Shown one piece after another: positions 34,657 to 43,377 of a DNA stretch of 64,000 nucleotides (position 1 is the first letter of the stretch; the number at the start of each line of letters is the position of its first letter). The notes under the pieces are model-generated. The model saw only the letters and a list, made by a program, of their open reading frames with translations, searched no databases and had not been told where the DNA came from. A program made the translations under genes and the position numbers. Where the stretch lies: NCBI GenBank assembly GCA_963730285.1, contig CAVSQY010000002.1, forward strand, positions 224,149 through 288,148, written 5' to 3'. This stretch comes from JARDZU01 sp963730285 (GTDB lineage: Bacteria; Actinomycetota; Acidimicrobiia; Spongiisociales; ZC4RG35).

Positions 34657-35723
34657 CGGTGGTCGTACCTCACAACCACCCGGTCAGACACAGGATGGGA
34701 TTGGCAGGTGAGTACGTAGCCCGCCTCGACCTCACTGTCGATCAACGCATAGTTCTTGTCCATCCGCACCTCTCCCTCCTCGATGCGGCCCTTGCAAGTG
34801 GCACACATCCCTCCCTTGCAAGAGAAGGGCAGCTCGGATCTGACCCGCAAGGCAGCATCGAGAATCGAGGTGGCTGGTGTCATGCGAGTGTCGACGGCGC
34901 GCCCGTCCAAGATCACGGTGAGCGAGACGGAGCCCTCACCGGTGGCAGGCTCGGGCGGCATAGCCGATGGGTCGGGTGGTCCGGCGAAAAACAGCTCGTC
35001 GTGAATCGCCGCCTGGTCGATCCCGAGATCGAGGATGGTCGAGCGAGCCATGGTCACCATCTCGAAAGGCCCACACAGGTACCATCCCTCAATCTCGCGA
35101 TCCCCGAGAAGTCGGCGATAGACGAGGCGGATCTTGTCGGGATCGATTCGGCCCGAGAGAAGGGGAAGATCGGACCCCTCTCGGCTCAGCATGTGAAACA
35201 GCTGGAATCGGTCGGGGTACCGATCCTTCAGACCCTCCAGCTCTTCGAGGAACATGACACTGTTGGCAGTTCGGTTTCCGTACAACAGGGCCCATGTCGA
35301 CCCTGGCTCGGATTCCAGGGTGGTCGAGATCAACGAAACGACCGGGGTGATTCCCGAGCCTGCGGCGATGGCGACTCGGTGGATCGCCTTCTCGGGCCTT
35401 GGCTCGATGCAGAACTCGCCCACCGGCGACATCACATCCACCACGTCCCCGGCGCGGAGCTGGGTAGTGGCGTACCCGCTGAACACTCCGCCCTGGAGGC
35501 GCTTTATCCCCACTCGCAACTTCCCCTCATTGGCATTGGCGCAGATCGAATAGGAGCGACGCACGTCTTCGCCGTCGATCGTGGCGCGCACAGTCACATG
35601 CTGGCCAGGGAGGAACTCGAAGGTCTCTGCCAATTCGGGTGGGACATCGAAACTGACCGCGACCGAGTCATCGGTCAGCGGTGTGATCTCGGAGACCCGG
35701 AGCGGATGAAAGTCCAGGCTCAC
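34653..35723 (-). CDS. paaE: Phenylacetyl-CoA epoxidase reductase subunit PaaE
   Basis: 356-aa flavodoxin-reductase-like protein. FAD domain with RRSYSICAN, NAD(P) domain with AAGSGITPVVSLI and YLCGPFEM, and a C-terminal plant-type 2Fe-2S domain with PFSCKGGMCATCKGRI and a final Cys in LTCQSHP (C-x4-C-x2-C-xn-C). It passes electrons from NADPH to the PaaA diiron site. Preceded directly by paaD (no gap), followed by tetR. Confidence 0.94.
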   Translation of the reverse strand: MSLDFHPLRVSEITPLTDDSVAVSFDVPPELAETFEFLPGQHVTVRATIDGEDVRRSYSICANANEGKLRVGIKRLQGGVFSGYATTQLRAGDVVDVMSPVGEFCIEPRPEKAIHRVAIAAGSGITPVVSLISTTLESEPGSTWALLYGNRTANSVMFLEELEGLKDRYPDRFQLFHMLSREGSDLPLLSGRIDPDKIRLVYRRLLGDREIEGWYLCGPFEMVTMARSTILDLGIDQAAIHDELFFAGPPDPSAMPPEPATGEGSVSLTVILDGRAVDTRMTPATSILDAALRVRSELPFSCKGGMCATCKGRIEEGEVRMDKNYALIDSEVEAGYVLTCQSHPVSDRVVVRYDHR

Positions 35724-36188
35724 TCAGAATTCCTTGAAGTAATCGAACGGCTCGCCACAGGACGAGCAGACCATCAATGCCTTGCATGCCGTGGAGCCAA
35801 ATCGCGCCACCATACGGGAGTCGTTGGCAGCGCATCGCGGGCACAGGACCTCTCGGCCCGGCGGCGCAATGCCGAATGCCGCCAGCTTCGACTTCCCCGC
35901 CTCGGTCATCCAATCGGTGGTCCAGGCCGGGTCGTGGACGGTCCTGACGAGGACTGGGTCGAAGCCGACCTTCCCGAGGGCTAGTTCGATATCGTCAGAG
36001 ATCTGTCGCATCGCCGGGCATCCCGAGTAGGTGGGAGTGATGGTCACCACCAAGACCTCACCCTCCATGCCAACCTCGCGCAAGATCCCCAGATCGGAGA
36101 TGGTGAGAACCGGTATCTCGGGGTCGCTCACCCCGGCGGCGACCAGGGTCGCCCTCTCCAGATCGTGGGCAGTAGTCGCAGTCACCAT
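35724..36188 (-). CDS. paaD: Phenylacetate pathway iron-sulfur assembly protein PaaD
   Basis: 154 aa from the ATG at 36188 (7-nt overlap with paaC; a GTG 3 nt later gives a 4-nt overlap). The N-terminal DUF59/MIP18 domain shows SDPEIPVLTISDLGI and TPTYSGCPAM with its conserved Cys; the C-terminal zinc-ribbon-like part has CPRC...CSSCGEPF. PaaD is thought to mature the epoxidase metal centres. Confidence 0.92.
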   Translation of the reverse strand: MVTATTAHDLERATLVAAGVSDPEIPVLTISDLGILREVGMEGEVLVVTITPTYSGCPAMRQISDDIELALGKVGFDPVLVRTVHDPAWTTDWMTEAGKSKLAAFGIAPPGREVLCPRCAANDSRMVARFGSTACKALMVCSSCGEPFDYFKEF

Positions 36189-36940
36189 TTCAACCCCGGA
36201 AGACTTCGTTGCAGCCACTGCATCTCGGTCAAGAGGTGCCCGAGATGCTCGGTGTGGAATCCCCGCCGGCCACCGCTGCGCTGATACGGGTCATCGGGGA
36301 TGACGAGACGGGCCTCACCGAGAACCTGATCGATCGAGGCCCTCCAGCGCGGCTGCATAGATGAGGTCGTGGCCTCGAACAGCTCCTCGGTGTATCTCCA
36401 TAGATGGTCCAACGCCCCCTGGGCCCTACGATGAGACTCGTCGGTGCCGTCCCCCAGGCGCACCACCCACCCGGACGAGTGGCGAATGTGATAGCGAGCT
36501 TCCTTGGCGGCTCGCGCGGCAACCCCGGCCACCACCCCGTCTTCGTGATGTGCGAGCTCTTCCCAGAGAAGCACCTGATAGGCGTCGAACAGCAATGACT
36601 TGACCATCGTGTGCGCAAAGTCCCCGTTCGGCTGCTCCACCAGCAGGACATTGCGGAAGTCCCGCTCGGGCCGTCTCATTGCGAGGTCGTCCTCATCCCG
36701 CCCCGCCCCCTCGACCGCGCCGGCATGGGTGTACAGGGCGCGAGCCACGCCCAAATGGTCGAGGGCAGTGTTACCAAGAGCGATGTCTTCCTCCAGCTCC
36801 GGTGCATTCGAGATCCACTCCCCCAGGCGCTGGGCCAGGATCAGGTTGTCGTCGGCATGACCCAAGAGCCATAGAAAATGATCGGCGGGATCGGATGCGG
36901 GCATTCCCGAGGCGGCAGAGACGGCGGACGGCTCGGTCAC
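36182..36940 (-). CDS. paaC: Phenylacetyl-CoA epoxidase subunit PaaC
   Basis: 252-aa helical structural subunit of the ring-1,2-phenylacetyl-CoA epoxidase. DHFLWLLGHADDNLILAQRLGEW, PELEEDIALGNTALDHLG and EARYHIRHSSGWVVRLGDGTDESH segments are the recognisable family blocks; the diiron ligands of PaaA are incompletely kept, as usual for PaaC. Overlaps paaB by 4 nt and paaD by 7 nt. Confidence 0.93.
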   Translation of the reverse strand: MTEPSAVSAASGMPASDPADHFLWLLGHADDNLILAQRLGEWISNAPELEEDIALGNTALDHLGVARALYTHAGAVEGAGRDEDDLAMRRPERDFRNVLLVEQPNGDFAHTMVKSLLFDAYQVLLWEELAHHEDGVVAGVAARAAKEARYHIRHSSGWVVRLGDGTDESHRRAQGALDHLWRYTEELFEATTSSMQPRWRASIDQVLGEARLVIPDDPYQRSGGRRGFHTEHLGHLLTEMQWLQRSLPGLKW

Positions 36941-37281
36941 ATGCGCCCCACTTCGTCCGGTATCTCATAGGAAGTCGCCAGCCGGTAGCTCTTCTCGTTG
37001 GCGTCCACGTATTCCTCGGCATCTTCCGGCTCGAAGGCCCTCACCTCCGAGCTGGGCACCACCCAAAGGCTCACCCCCTCGCCACGACGGGTGTAGACAT
37101 CGCGTGCATTCTGAAGGGCGGTCTCGGCGTCCGGCGCATGCAAGCTCCCGATGTGGACATGCGAGATGCCGCGACGCGCCCTCACGAAGACCTCCCACAT
37201 CGGCCAGGCCTCGTTCTTCAGGGCCGTGGTCTCTTCCAGGTCGGCGCTCTCGCCGGGCGCGACGGGGACGTCGTAGGTCAC
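36937..37281 (-). CDS. paaB: Phenylacetyl-CoA epoxidase subunit PaaB
   Basis: 114-aa subunit that bridges PaaAC heterodimers. The core WPMWEVFVRARRGISHVHIGSLHAPDAE, read here as WEVFVRARRG and HVHIGSLHA, followed by NARDVYTRRGEGVSLWVV, is diagnostic. 4-nt overlaps on both sides (paaA, paaC) show tight coupling for complex assembly. Confidence 0.94.
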   Translation of the reverse strand: MTYDVPVAPGESADLEETTALKNEAWPMWEVFVRARRGISHVHIGSLHAPDAETALQNARDVYTRRGEGVSLWVVPSSEVRAFEPEDAEEYVDANEKSYRLATSYEIPDEVGRM

Positions 37282-38204
37282 GCGGCACCTTTCCTCTGCT
37301 TGGCGGCGTGGGCCGTGGCCGCCTCGCGCACCCAGGCCCCTGCCTCCCAGGCCTCGACCTTGTGCTCGACCCGGTCACGGTTCATCGGGCCATTCCCCTT
37401 GACCACCTCCCAGAACTCGTCCCAGTCGATCTCCCCGAAGTCGTAGTGCCCACGCTCCTCGTTCCAGCGCAGATCCGGGTCAGGGATGGTGAGCCCGAGG
37501 TAATCGGCCTGCGGCAGGGTCATATCGACGAATTGCTGGCGAAGATCGTCGTTGGAGACTCTCTTGATCTTCCACGTCATCGACTGCTCGGTGTGAGTCG
37601 ATTCGGAGTCGTGGGGCCCAAACATCATCAGTGATGGCCACCACCACCTATCGAGGGCGTCCTGGGCCATCTGCTTCTGTTCGTCCGATCCTCGACAGAG
37701 CGCGAGGAGCAACTCATAGCCCTGCCTCTGATGGAAGGATTCCTCCTTGCAGATTCGCACCATGCCACGGGCGTAGGGCCCGTACGAGCAACGGGTCAGC
37801 ATCACCTGATTGGTGATGGCGGCGCCATCGACCAGCCATCCAATCGTCCCGATGTCGGCCCAAGAAAGCGTCGGGTAGTTGAAGATCGATGAGTACTTGT
37901 GTTTGCCCTGATGGAGCAGCTCCTGTAACTCGTCCCGGTTGACACCGAGAGTCTCGGCCGCCGAATACAGGTAAAGACCGTGACCGGCCTCGTCCTGCAC
38001 CTTCGCCATCAGGATGGCCTTTCGATGCAGGGTGGGTGCCCGGCCGATCCAGTTCCCCTCCGGTTGCATTCCGATGACCTCGGAGTGGGCGTGTTGTGCG
38101 ATTTGGCGAATCAGGGTCTTCCGGTATGCCTCGGGCATCCAATCGGTCGGCTCGATCTTGTCCTCTGCGTCGATGATCTCCTGAAAGCGGTCCTCGCTGG
38201 TCAT
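37278..38204 (-). CDS. paaA: Phenylacetyl-CoA epoxidase catalytic subunit PaaA
   Basis: 308-aa diiron monooxygenase subunit. Ferritin-like helices carry the metal ligands around AKVQDEAGHGLYLYSAAE (EAGH) and ICKEESFHQRQGYE (EESFH), the family iron-binding motifs. It epoxidises the ring of phenylacetyl-CoA with O2. First gene of the operon; a perfect 20-bp palindrome lies 18 nt upstream of its ATG. The later pathway genes (paaG, paaZ, paaJ, paaK) are not in the window. Confidence 0.96.
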   Translation of the reverse strand: MTSEDRFQEIIDAEDKIEPTDWMPEAYRKTLIRQIAQHAHSEVIGMQPEGNWIGRAPTLHRKAILMAKVQDEAGHGLYLYSAAETLGVNRDELQELLHQGKHKYSSIFNYPTLSWADIGTIGWLVDGAAITNQVMLTRCSYGPYARGMVRICKEESFHQRQGYELLLALCRGSDEQKQMAQDALDRWWWPSLMMFGPHDSESTHTEQSMTWKIKRVSNDDLRQQFVDMTLPQADYLGLTIPDPDLRWNEERGHYDFGEIDWDEFWEVVKGNGPMNRDRVEHKVEAWEAGAWVREAATAHAAKQRKGAA

Positions 38205-38222
38205 GACTCCAGATTATCACAA

Positions 38223-38242
38223 ACAAACGAACGTTCGTTTGT
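38223..38242 (-). promoter_or_regulatory. Perfect 20-bp palindromic operator upstream of paaA
   Basis: ACAAACGAACGTTCGTTTGT is self-complementary over all 20 bp. On the minus strand it is followed within 6 nt by GATAAT, a fair -10 box, so a bound TetR dimer would block the promoter. Sites of the form AACGnnCGTT are usual for TetR-family regulators, and the only TetR gene in the window closes this operon. Confidence 0.75.
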
Positions 38243-38331
38243 GAGGGTCTAGTCCGATCACCACAAATGCGAAACCACCCTTTGAAGCCCTGCCCCGAAG
38301 GGGAGCCTGTCCACAAGCGGAAGGAGAGGAC

Positions 38332-38904
38332 ATGGGGATGACAAGACGATCTTTGATCGTCGTGGTGTTGGGCGCGCTGATGGGTCTGATGGCCTTTGGC
38401 GTGGTCGGCAGCGCAGCCTGGTTCACCAGCCAGGATGCGATCGACGACAATGTGGTCGGTGCGGGCACGCTGGACGTGCAGGTATTCGGCGGGCCATTCA
38501 CGGTGCAGAACCTGGCACCGGGCGGTGACTGGGAGGGGCCGTATGTCTTCGAGATTCGGAATCTCGGGTCACTGAACGCTCTCTACGACATCTCGGTCGG
38601 GGATATCTCGCAGACCGTCAGCGGTTTCAAGAACAAGATCAACGTCCAGCTCTTCACGGACTACTCGACTGGCACGTTCGGTGACGCTTGCTCTGGAGCC
38701 CTCGTTTATGACGGACCGCTGCCAGGACTGGCCGGAACGGCCACCGACAACGCCTGGGGAAACTCGTTCTTGCAGCCCAACGGCCAATGGACGGATCCAT
38801 GGAAGGTCTGTTTCCAGCTGGACGAGAGTGCAGGAAACCAATACCAGGGCGCCTCGGCCACCTTTGACATCGTGGTCGACGGGTACCAGCCCGACGCACC
38901 CTGA
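38332..38904 (+). CDS. TasA/CalY-like secreted protein with SipW-type signal
   Basis: 190 aa. Signal segment TRRSLIVVVLGALMGL...GSAAWFTSQD, then DNVVGAGTLDVQV, the N-terminal arrangement of camelysin/TasA fibre proteins cleaved by SipW. The rest is a beta-sandwich-like domain with two Cys (CSGALVY, WKVCFQL) that could form a disulfide. The ATG at 38332 has AGGAG 5 nt upstream. Followed 51 nt later by its probable dedicated signal peptidase. Likely a surface or matrix protein; fibre formation is inference. Confidence 0.78.
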   Translation: MGMTRRSLIVVVLGALMGLMAFGVVGSAAWFTSQDAIDDNVVGAGTLDVQVFGGPFTVQNLAPGGDWEGPYVFEIRNLGSLNALYDISVGDISQTVSGFKNKINVQLFTDYSTGTFGDACSGALVYDGPLPGLAGTATDNAWGNSFLQPNGQWTDPWKVCFQLDESAGNQYQGASATFDIVVDGYQPDAP

Positions 38905-38916
38905 TCGATGATTTTG

Positions 38917-38945
38917 GGGGAGGGTCACCACTGGGGACCCTCCCC
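38917..38945 (+). terminator. Hairpin between tasA-like and sipW-like genes
   Basis: Perfect 10-bp GC-rich stem GGGGAGGGTC / GACCCTCCCC with a 9-nt loop, starting 12 nt after the tasA-like stop. No T-run follows, so it may be a partial terminator or an mRNA-stability element that keeps the secreted substrate more abundant than its peptidase. Confidence 0.5.
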
Positions 38946-38955
38946 TATCGAGGCG

Positions 38956-39492
38956 ATGACCGTAACAACGAACCGCCGGGCCACGGGCCGAGACGTGAAA
39001 GGGCCGAGACATCTCGCCCCACGCGAGAAACAGGCGCGCTACCGCGGGCACCCATTGGTTGGGCGGCTCCTGACTGCGCTGTTGCTGGTTCTCCTGGCCG
39101 TGACCTTGGTGACCGGTTATGGGACGGTCGACAACCGTTGGTACAAGGTGGTCGCGGTGAAGGGAGGGTCGATGGCGCCGACCATCGAACCTGGCGACCT
39201 GGTGTTCATCGGTCGTGCCGACCATCTCGAGATCGGTGACATCGGTGTCTTTCAGGTGAATGGCAAGGTGGTAACGCACCGAGTCGTCGGAATCAACGCC
39301 GATGGCACCTATATGACCCAGGGTGACGCCAACCCGACGCCTGACCGGTGGGAGGGAGCCGACATCAACGTCGTCGGCAGGTACCTCTTCCGGATCCCGA
39401 TGATCGGAGCTGGCTTCTCCTCTGGGGTTGGAGCCTGGTACACGGACTCAGACAGTCTCGGGTTCTCAGTCTCGGAGGCAGACGCCACCTGA
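38956..39492 (+). CDS. sipW: SipW-type (ER/archaeal-like) signal peptidase I
   Basis: 178 aa from the ATG at 38956; a 16-residue upstream extension falls in the hairpin and is rejected. One N-terminal transmembrane helix (~36-56), then the catalytic core with Ser72 in KGGSMAPTIEPGD, His108 in VVTHRVVGI (in place of the bacterial Lys, as in SipW and eukaryotic SPase) and Asp124 in TQGDAN. It should cleave the TasA-like product of the preceding gene. A second helix may lie near 145-160. Confidence 0.88.
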   Translation: MTVTTNRRATGRDVKGPRHLAPREKQARYRGHPLVGRLLTALLLVLLAVTLVTGYGTVDNRWYKVVAVKGGSMAPTIEPGDLVFIGRADHLEIGDIGVFQVNGKVVTHRVVGINADGTYMTQGDANPTPDRWEGADINVVGRYLFRIPMIGAGFSSGVGAWYTDSDSLGFSVSEADAT

Positions 39493-39495
39493 CTC

Positions 39496-41091
39496 TCAGG
39501 CAAGCGCCACCAGATCGAGCATGGCCTCGTCGAAGAAGCGCATTTCACCTTCTGGCATCAGCACCGCACGGTCGGGCCCGAGCTCGGCGACGAACTCCGT
39601 GTCGTGACTGACCAAGACGATGGTGCCCTCGTAGATGGTGAGGGCGTCGAGCAGGGCTTCCTTGGCCTGCGGGTCGAGGTTATTGGTGGGCTCGTCCAAC
39701 AAGAGCACATTGGGCCTCTGCGCCACCAGCATGGCCAGAGCGAGCTTCGTCTTCTCCCCACCCGACAGAGATCCCGCATCTTGATGGATCTTGTCGGCGA
39801 GCAGGAACAGACCTAAAAGCGAGCGCACGGTCTGATCGGGCAAGCCAGCTCCGTCCATGTGCTCCAGAACGCTGACGCCTGGCCTTATTTGTTCATGTTC
39901 CTGTGCGTAGTAACCGATGCCAGCCTTGTGGCCGAGGGACACCTCGCCCAGGTCAGCAGTTTCGACGCCGGCGAGAATGCGCAAGAGGGTGGTCTTGCCT
40001 GCCCCATTGAGACCGATGAGAAGCATCCGCTCCCCTCGCTCCACAGCCAACTCGATATCGACGAACACGAGGTTGTCCCCGAACGACTTCGCCAAACCCA
40101 TGGCGGATAGGGGGACTCGCCCCGACTGCTCTGGTTGGGGGAAGGAGACCTTGACCTTCTTGCCACTTCTCTGGACTTCGACCAAGTCGCGCTTCATCCT
40201 CTCGACTCTCGTCTCCCAGGAACGTGCCGCCTTGGCCATCTTCTCGGTGGTTCCCTTGAATCGCCGGATGTTCTCTTCGAGGCGTGCGATCGCCTCGTCC
40301 TGGTGTCTTCGTTCGCGTTCCTTCTGCAGGCGTCGCCTGTCACGCTCGACCAGGTAGTGGGAGTAGTTGCCCCGATAGGCCTCGATCTCGCCATTCTCCA
40401 GGGCCAGCACAGTTGTGATGGCCTCGTCCAACAGAGGGAGATCGTGGGAGATGACCAGCATCCCGCCTTTGTATGAGCCGAGCCACTCGATGAGCCACGC
40501 CTTGGCGTCGAGATCGAGGTGGTTGGTCGGCTCGTCGAGGAGAAGCACGTCGGTGTCGGCGAAGAGGATCCTCGCCAGCTCGACGCGGCGTCTCTGACCA
40601 CCTGACATGGTGACCACCGGTTGGGCGAGCTCGTCATTCCCGATGCCAAGGGCCGCCGCCATTCTCTTGGCCTCCGCCTCGGCAACAAACCCGCCCTTGG
40701 CCTCGAACTCGTCGTGCAGCCTGGCAAATCGCTCGATACCCCGATCGCGGTCCGTTCCCGTGAGATCGTGCAATCTCTTCCTTGCGTCTTCGATGCGTCG
40801 TTGCAGCGCTCCGATCTCCCTCGCCATGAGGACCCTCTCCAAAGCAGTTGCGTCGGCATGCTCCAGATCGGGCAGAGCTGCCTCCTGCGAGAAGTAGCCG
40901 ATCGTCCCGGATCGGAGCACGGTCCCCTCTGCCGGGTTGAGCGCGCCCATCAGGGTGCGCATGAGCGTGGTTTTCCCAGCACCATTCCGGCCGACCAGCC
41001 CTATCCGATCTCCGGACTGCACACTGAAAGAAGCCCCCTGGATCAGATTCCGGGGGCCGACATCGATGCGGAGGTCGCGTGCGATCAGCAT
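39496..41091 (-). CDS. ABC-F family ATPase
   Basis: 531-aa soluble twin-ATPase without membrane domains. Domain 1: GRNGAGKTT (Walker A, ~34-42), MSGGQRRRVELA, LLLDEPTNHLD. Domain 2: GLNGAGKTT, LSGGEKTKLALA, LLLDEPTNNLD. A charged linker (~240-310, many Arg/Glu/Lys) joins them, as in ribosome-acting ABC-F translation factors. Which subfamily (EttA, Uup, or antibiotic-resistance type) is not clear. Convergent with sipW, 3 nt between stops. Confidence 0.93.
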   Translation of the reverse strand: MLIARDLRIDVGPRNLIQGASFSVQSGDRIGLVGRNGAGKTTLMRTLMGALNPAEGTVLRSGTIGYFSQEAALPDLEHADATALERVLMAREIGALQRRIEDARKRLHDLTGTDRDRGIERFARLHDEFEAKGGFVAEAEAKRMAAALGIGNDELAQPVVTMSGGQRRRVELARILFADTDVLLLDEPTNHLDLDAKAWLIEWLGSYKGGMLVISHDLPLLDEAITTVLALENGEIEAYRGNYSHYLVERDRRRLQKERERRHQDEAIARLEENIRRFKGTTEKMAKAARSWETRVERMKRDLVEVQRSGKKVKVSFPQPEQSGRVPLSAMGLAKSFGDNLVFVDIELAVERGERMLLIGLNGAGKTTLLRILAGVETADLGEVSLGHKAGIGYYAQEHEQIRPGVSVLEHMDGAGLPDQTVRSLLGLFLLADKIHQDAGSLSGGEKTKLALAMLVAQRPNVLLLDEPTNNLDPQAKEALLDALTIYEGTIVLVSHDTEFVAELGPDRAVLMPEGEMRFFDEAMLDLVALA

Positions 41092-41209
41092 GGGTTAGGG
41101 GTTTCGAGCGGCATTCTACGAGACTCCACCCTGTTTCGTGGCTCGATTTCGGGGTGAGAAACCATGCTCTGAGCACGATCACCGGCACCGGACTAGTTTC
41201 TCCGGGCAA

Positions 41210-42358
41210 ATGTTCCGAAGCATCTTTGACTCGCACTTCCTGCGACGTGTGGCATGGCACGTCAAGAGGGTGGGTGCGAAGATCGACAAGCGATTCTTCA
41301 CATCGCTGGCAATCGGCCTCGTGGTCGTTCTGGCGATAGCCGGAGCGATCGTGTGGCTGGCCGAGACCGACCACACCGTCGGGGCGTTCTTCGAGGCCTA
41401 CTACTGGTCGGGCGCCACCGTGCTCGGGCAAGGAAGTGCGGGTTTCGTGACCACCCCCGCCGGGTGGGCGGTCTCCTGGCTGTTGGGTCTTTTTGGCGTG
41501 GCGATCGTGGCAACGATCACCGGTGCCTTGGTTGGGTTTGTGATCGACTTTCTGCTCAAGGAGGGACAAGGGATGGGTGCAGCCGGATATCGAGATCACA
41601 TCGTGGTCTGTGGTTGGAACGCGACTGCGAGAGACCTGATCAGTGAGTTATCGGGCGACGACTATGAATCGAAGATCGTCCTTCTCTGCAATGCAGAGCG
41701 GAGCCCTGTGGAGGATGGCGTCTACTTCGTGCGCGGATCCACCAGCAACGAGGCCGACCTGAGACGCGCTGGGATTGAGAACGCCTTCTCAGCCATCGTC
41801 TGCCCCGCGGACGGGTCGAATCAGGCCGATATGGAATCGATCCTCACCGTCCTGGCCATCGAGACCCTCGCTCCTCAGGTGAGAACCGTTGTCGAGGTGA
41901 ATAACCCCGATCATGTCCCCCACTTCAGAAGGGCGAACGTCGACGAGGTCCTGGTGACTTCCCGGCTGGCATCTCATCTTCTTGCCCGTTCGGCCTTGTA
42001 CCCCGGCTTGTCCGAGCTGGTGACTGACATCGTCTCGGGCGGAGAGGGATCCGAGTTATACCGAGTGGGCATACCCGAGGGAATGGAAGGTCTGACGATC
42101 GACGAGCTTTCGGCCAGGCTGAGAGCGGAGCATCGTGCCACACTTCTCGCCATTTCTAGAGACGGCTTCACCCACGCCAACCCCGAGCCCGACTTCAGCC
42201 TCTTTCCATCCGATCACCTATTGGTGATCGCCGAGACGCTGGGTGGGCTGGAGCCACGCAACGAGCATGAGCCGCCCGCGTACATCGACCTGAGCCTGCA
42301 GGGGGCCCAGCGCGGGCCAAACGCCAGAATTGCCGGGTCTGCCAAAGGTTCCACCTAG
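41210..42358 (+). CDS. Ion-channel/TrkA-N (RCK) membrane protein with atypical filter
   Basis: 382 aa from the ATG of MFRSIFDSHF; a 24-residue upstream extension lacks any motif. Two transmembrane helices (~32-52 and ~88-115) flank a pore loop SGATVLGQGSAGF (67-79), in which the potassium filter TVGYG is not recognisable. A cytoplasmic RCK/TrkA-N domain begins at ~129 (HIVVCGWNATARDLI, nucleotide-binding) and a TrkA-C-like domain follows from ~295. Probably a regulated cation channel; ion selectivity is uncertain. Confidence 0.82.
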   Translation: MFRSIFDSHFLRRVAWHVKRVGAKIDKRFFTSLAIGLVVVLAIAGAIVWLAETDHTVGAFFEAYYWSGATVLGQGSAGFVTTPAGWAVSWLLGLFGVAIVATITGALVGFVIDFLLKEGQGMGAAGYRDHIVVCGWNATARDLISELSGDDYESKIVLLCNAERSPVEDGVYFVRGSTSNEADLRRAGIENAFSAIVCPADGSNQADMESILTVLAIETLAPQVRTVVEVNNPDHVPHFRRANVDEVLVTSRLASHLLARSALYPGLSELVTDIVSGGEGSELYRVGIPEGMEGLTIDELSARLRAEHRATLLAISRDGFTHANPEPDFSLFPSDHLLVIAETLGGLEPRNEHEPPAYIDLSLQGAQRGPNARIAGSAKGST

Positions 42359-42458
42359 GGCCAGGTCCCGTTAACCGAGCGGAAACCTCTGCCTGTTACA
42401 AAACAATCACCGTGGTCGTAGGACCGACGGTCACAACAGATCCCTCCTCCCAGGGGCG

Positions 42459-42482
42459 TCGGGGCGACACAAGTCGCCCCGA
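42459..42482 (+). terminator. Hairpin terminator after the channel gene
   Basis: Perfect 10-bp stem TCGGGGCGAC / GTCGCCCCGA with a 4-nt loop ACAA, about 100 nt after the channel stop. Only a weak T-containing tail (TTGCGTTG) follows. Separates the channel gene from the SRPBCC gene. Confidence 0.6.
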
Positions 42483-42533
42483 TTGCGTTGAGGCGCATCA
42501 CCGTCGAAGAGCCGAAGCGGTTATCTTGCCGCC

Positions 42534-42968
42534 GTGCCCAGTGAGACCTTCCGACATGCCGCGACGACCGAGGCGGAGCCGACCACGATCTGGTCGGCGC
42601 TGAACCGACCGTCGACCTGGGAAGCAGTGCCCGGGGTCGACCGGGTCTACGACCCGGTCATTGATGACACGGGGAGGCTGCGCGGGTTCCTCTTCGAGAG
42701 CGTTGCAGCAGGCAAGACATTCATAGGACGCGCCTCGCCTGCCGACCGCGTCGAGGAGACGGCGATGGCATGGGACATCCTGACCACCGAGCTCAAGGGC
42801 TTGGTCAGAGTCGACATCGAGAAGGCGGACGACGTCACCCAGGTTGCCGTGAGCCTGGCGGTGGAGGCTGTCGGGATGCTCTCCGCGATCTTCTTCCCGG
42901 TCATCGTCTCGAGCATCGGCAATGGATTTGAGCCGGCAGTCGAGCTATTCGTCGTTTCTCTCGGCTGA
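42534..42968 (+). CDS. SRPBCC-superfamily protein (CoxG/polyketide-cyclase-like)
   Basis: 144 aa, GTG start. The N-terminus FRHAATTEAEPTTIWSALNRPSTWEAVPGVDRV is the opening strand-helix-helix of the START-like SRPBCC fold, in which W and PGV are typical (read as IWSALNRPSTW and VPGVDRV). Likely binds a hydrophobic ligand. The 3' end overlaps the convergent atpC by 24 nt. Confidence 0.78.
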   Translation: MPSETFRHAATTEAEPTTIWSALNRPSTWEAVPGVDRVYDPVIDDTGRLRGFLFESVAAGKTFIGRASPADRVEETAMAWDILTTELKGLVRVDIEKADDVTQVAVSLAVEAVGMLSAIFFPVIVSSIGNGFEPAVELFVVSLG

Positions 42969-43313
42969 CTCCGCCGACTCGACTGACTCTTCAGCCTCGG
43001 CTTGGCTCGCCAACTCGGTCGCCAGCTCCCTTGCCTCCTCTTTCCCTCCCTCGGATATCCGGGCGCGATCGGTGATCAGGGTGACCATGTTGTCCAAAAC
43101 CTGGATGAAGCCACCGTGGACCCCGATCATGGTGCGATGCCCGTCCTCGGTCTCCACCATCACCGGAGCCGTGACCAGCGCCCCCATCAAAGGCTCGTGA
43201 TTCGCCAGGATCCCGATCTCGCCTTCCGGGGTCTTGGCCACCAAGAATGTGGCGGTTCCGGTCCAGATGGTGGCCTCGGGCGAGACGACATCGACCTGGA
43301 AAGTGGCCGCCAT
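42945..43313 (-). CDS. atpC: ATP synthase F1 epsilon subunit
   Basis: 122 aa from the ATG of MAATFQVDVVSPEATIW; a 21-residue upstream extension overlaps non-coding spacer and is rejected. The N-terminal beta-sandwich is complete (EGEIGILANHEPLMGAL, GVHGGFIQVLDNMVTLI) and the C-terminal helical part is short and ends in an Ala/Glu/Ser-rich tail. Last gene of the atp operon. Confidence 0.94.
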   Translation of the reverse strand: MAATFQVDVVSPEATIWTGTATFLVAKTPEGEIGILANHEPLMGALVTAPVMVETEDGHRTMIGVHGGFIQVLDNMVTLITDRARISEGGKEEARELATELASQAEAEESVESAESAERNDE

Positions 43314-43377
43314 TGTCAGCCCGCTCCCTGGATGGTTCCCAGAATCCCTGGGAAAAGGGATCGAGGTCCGAGGCAAA

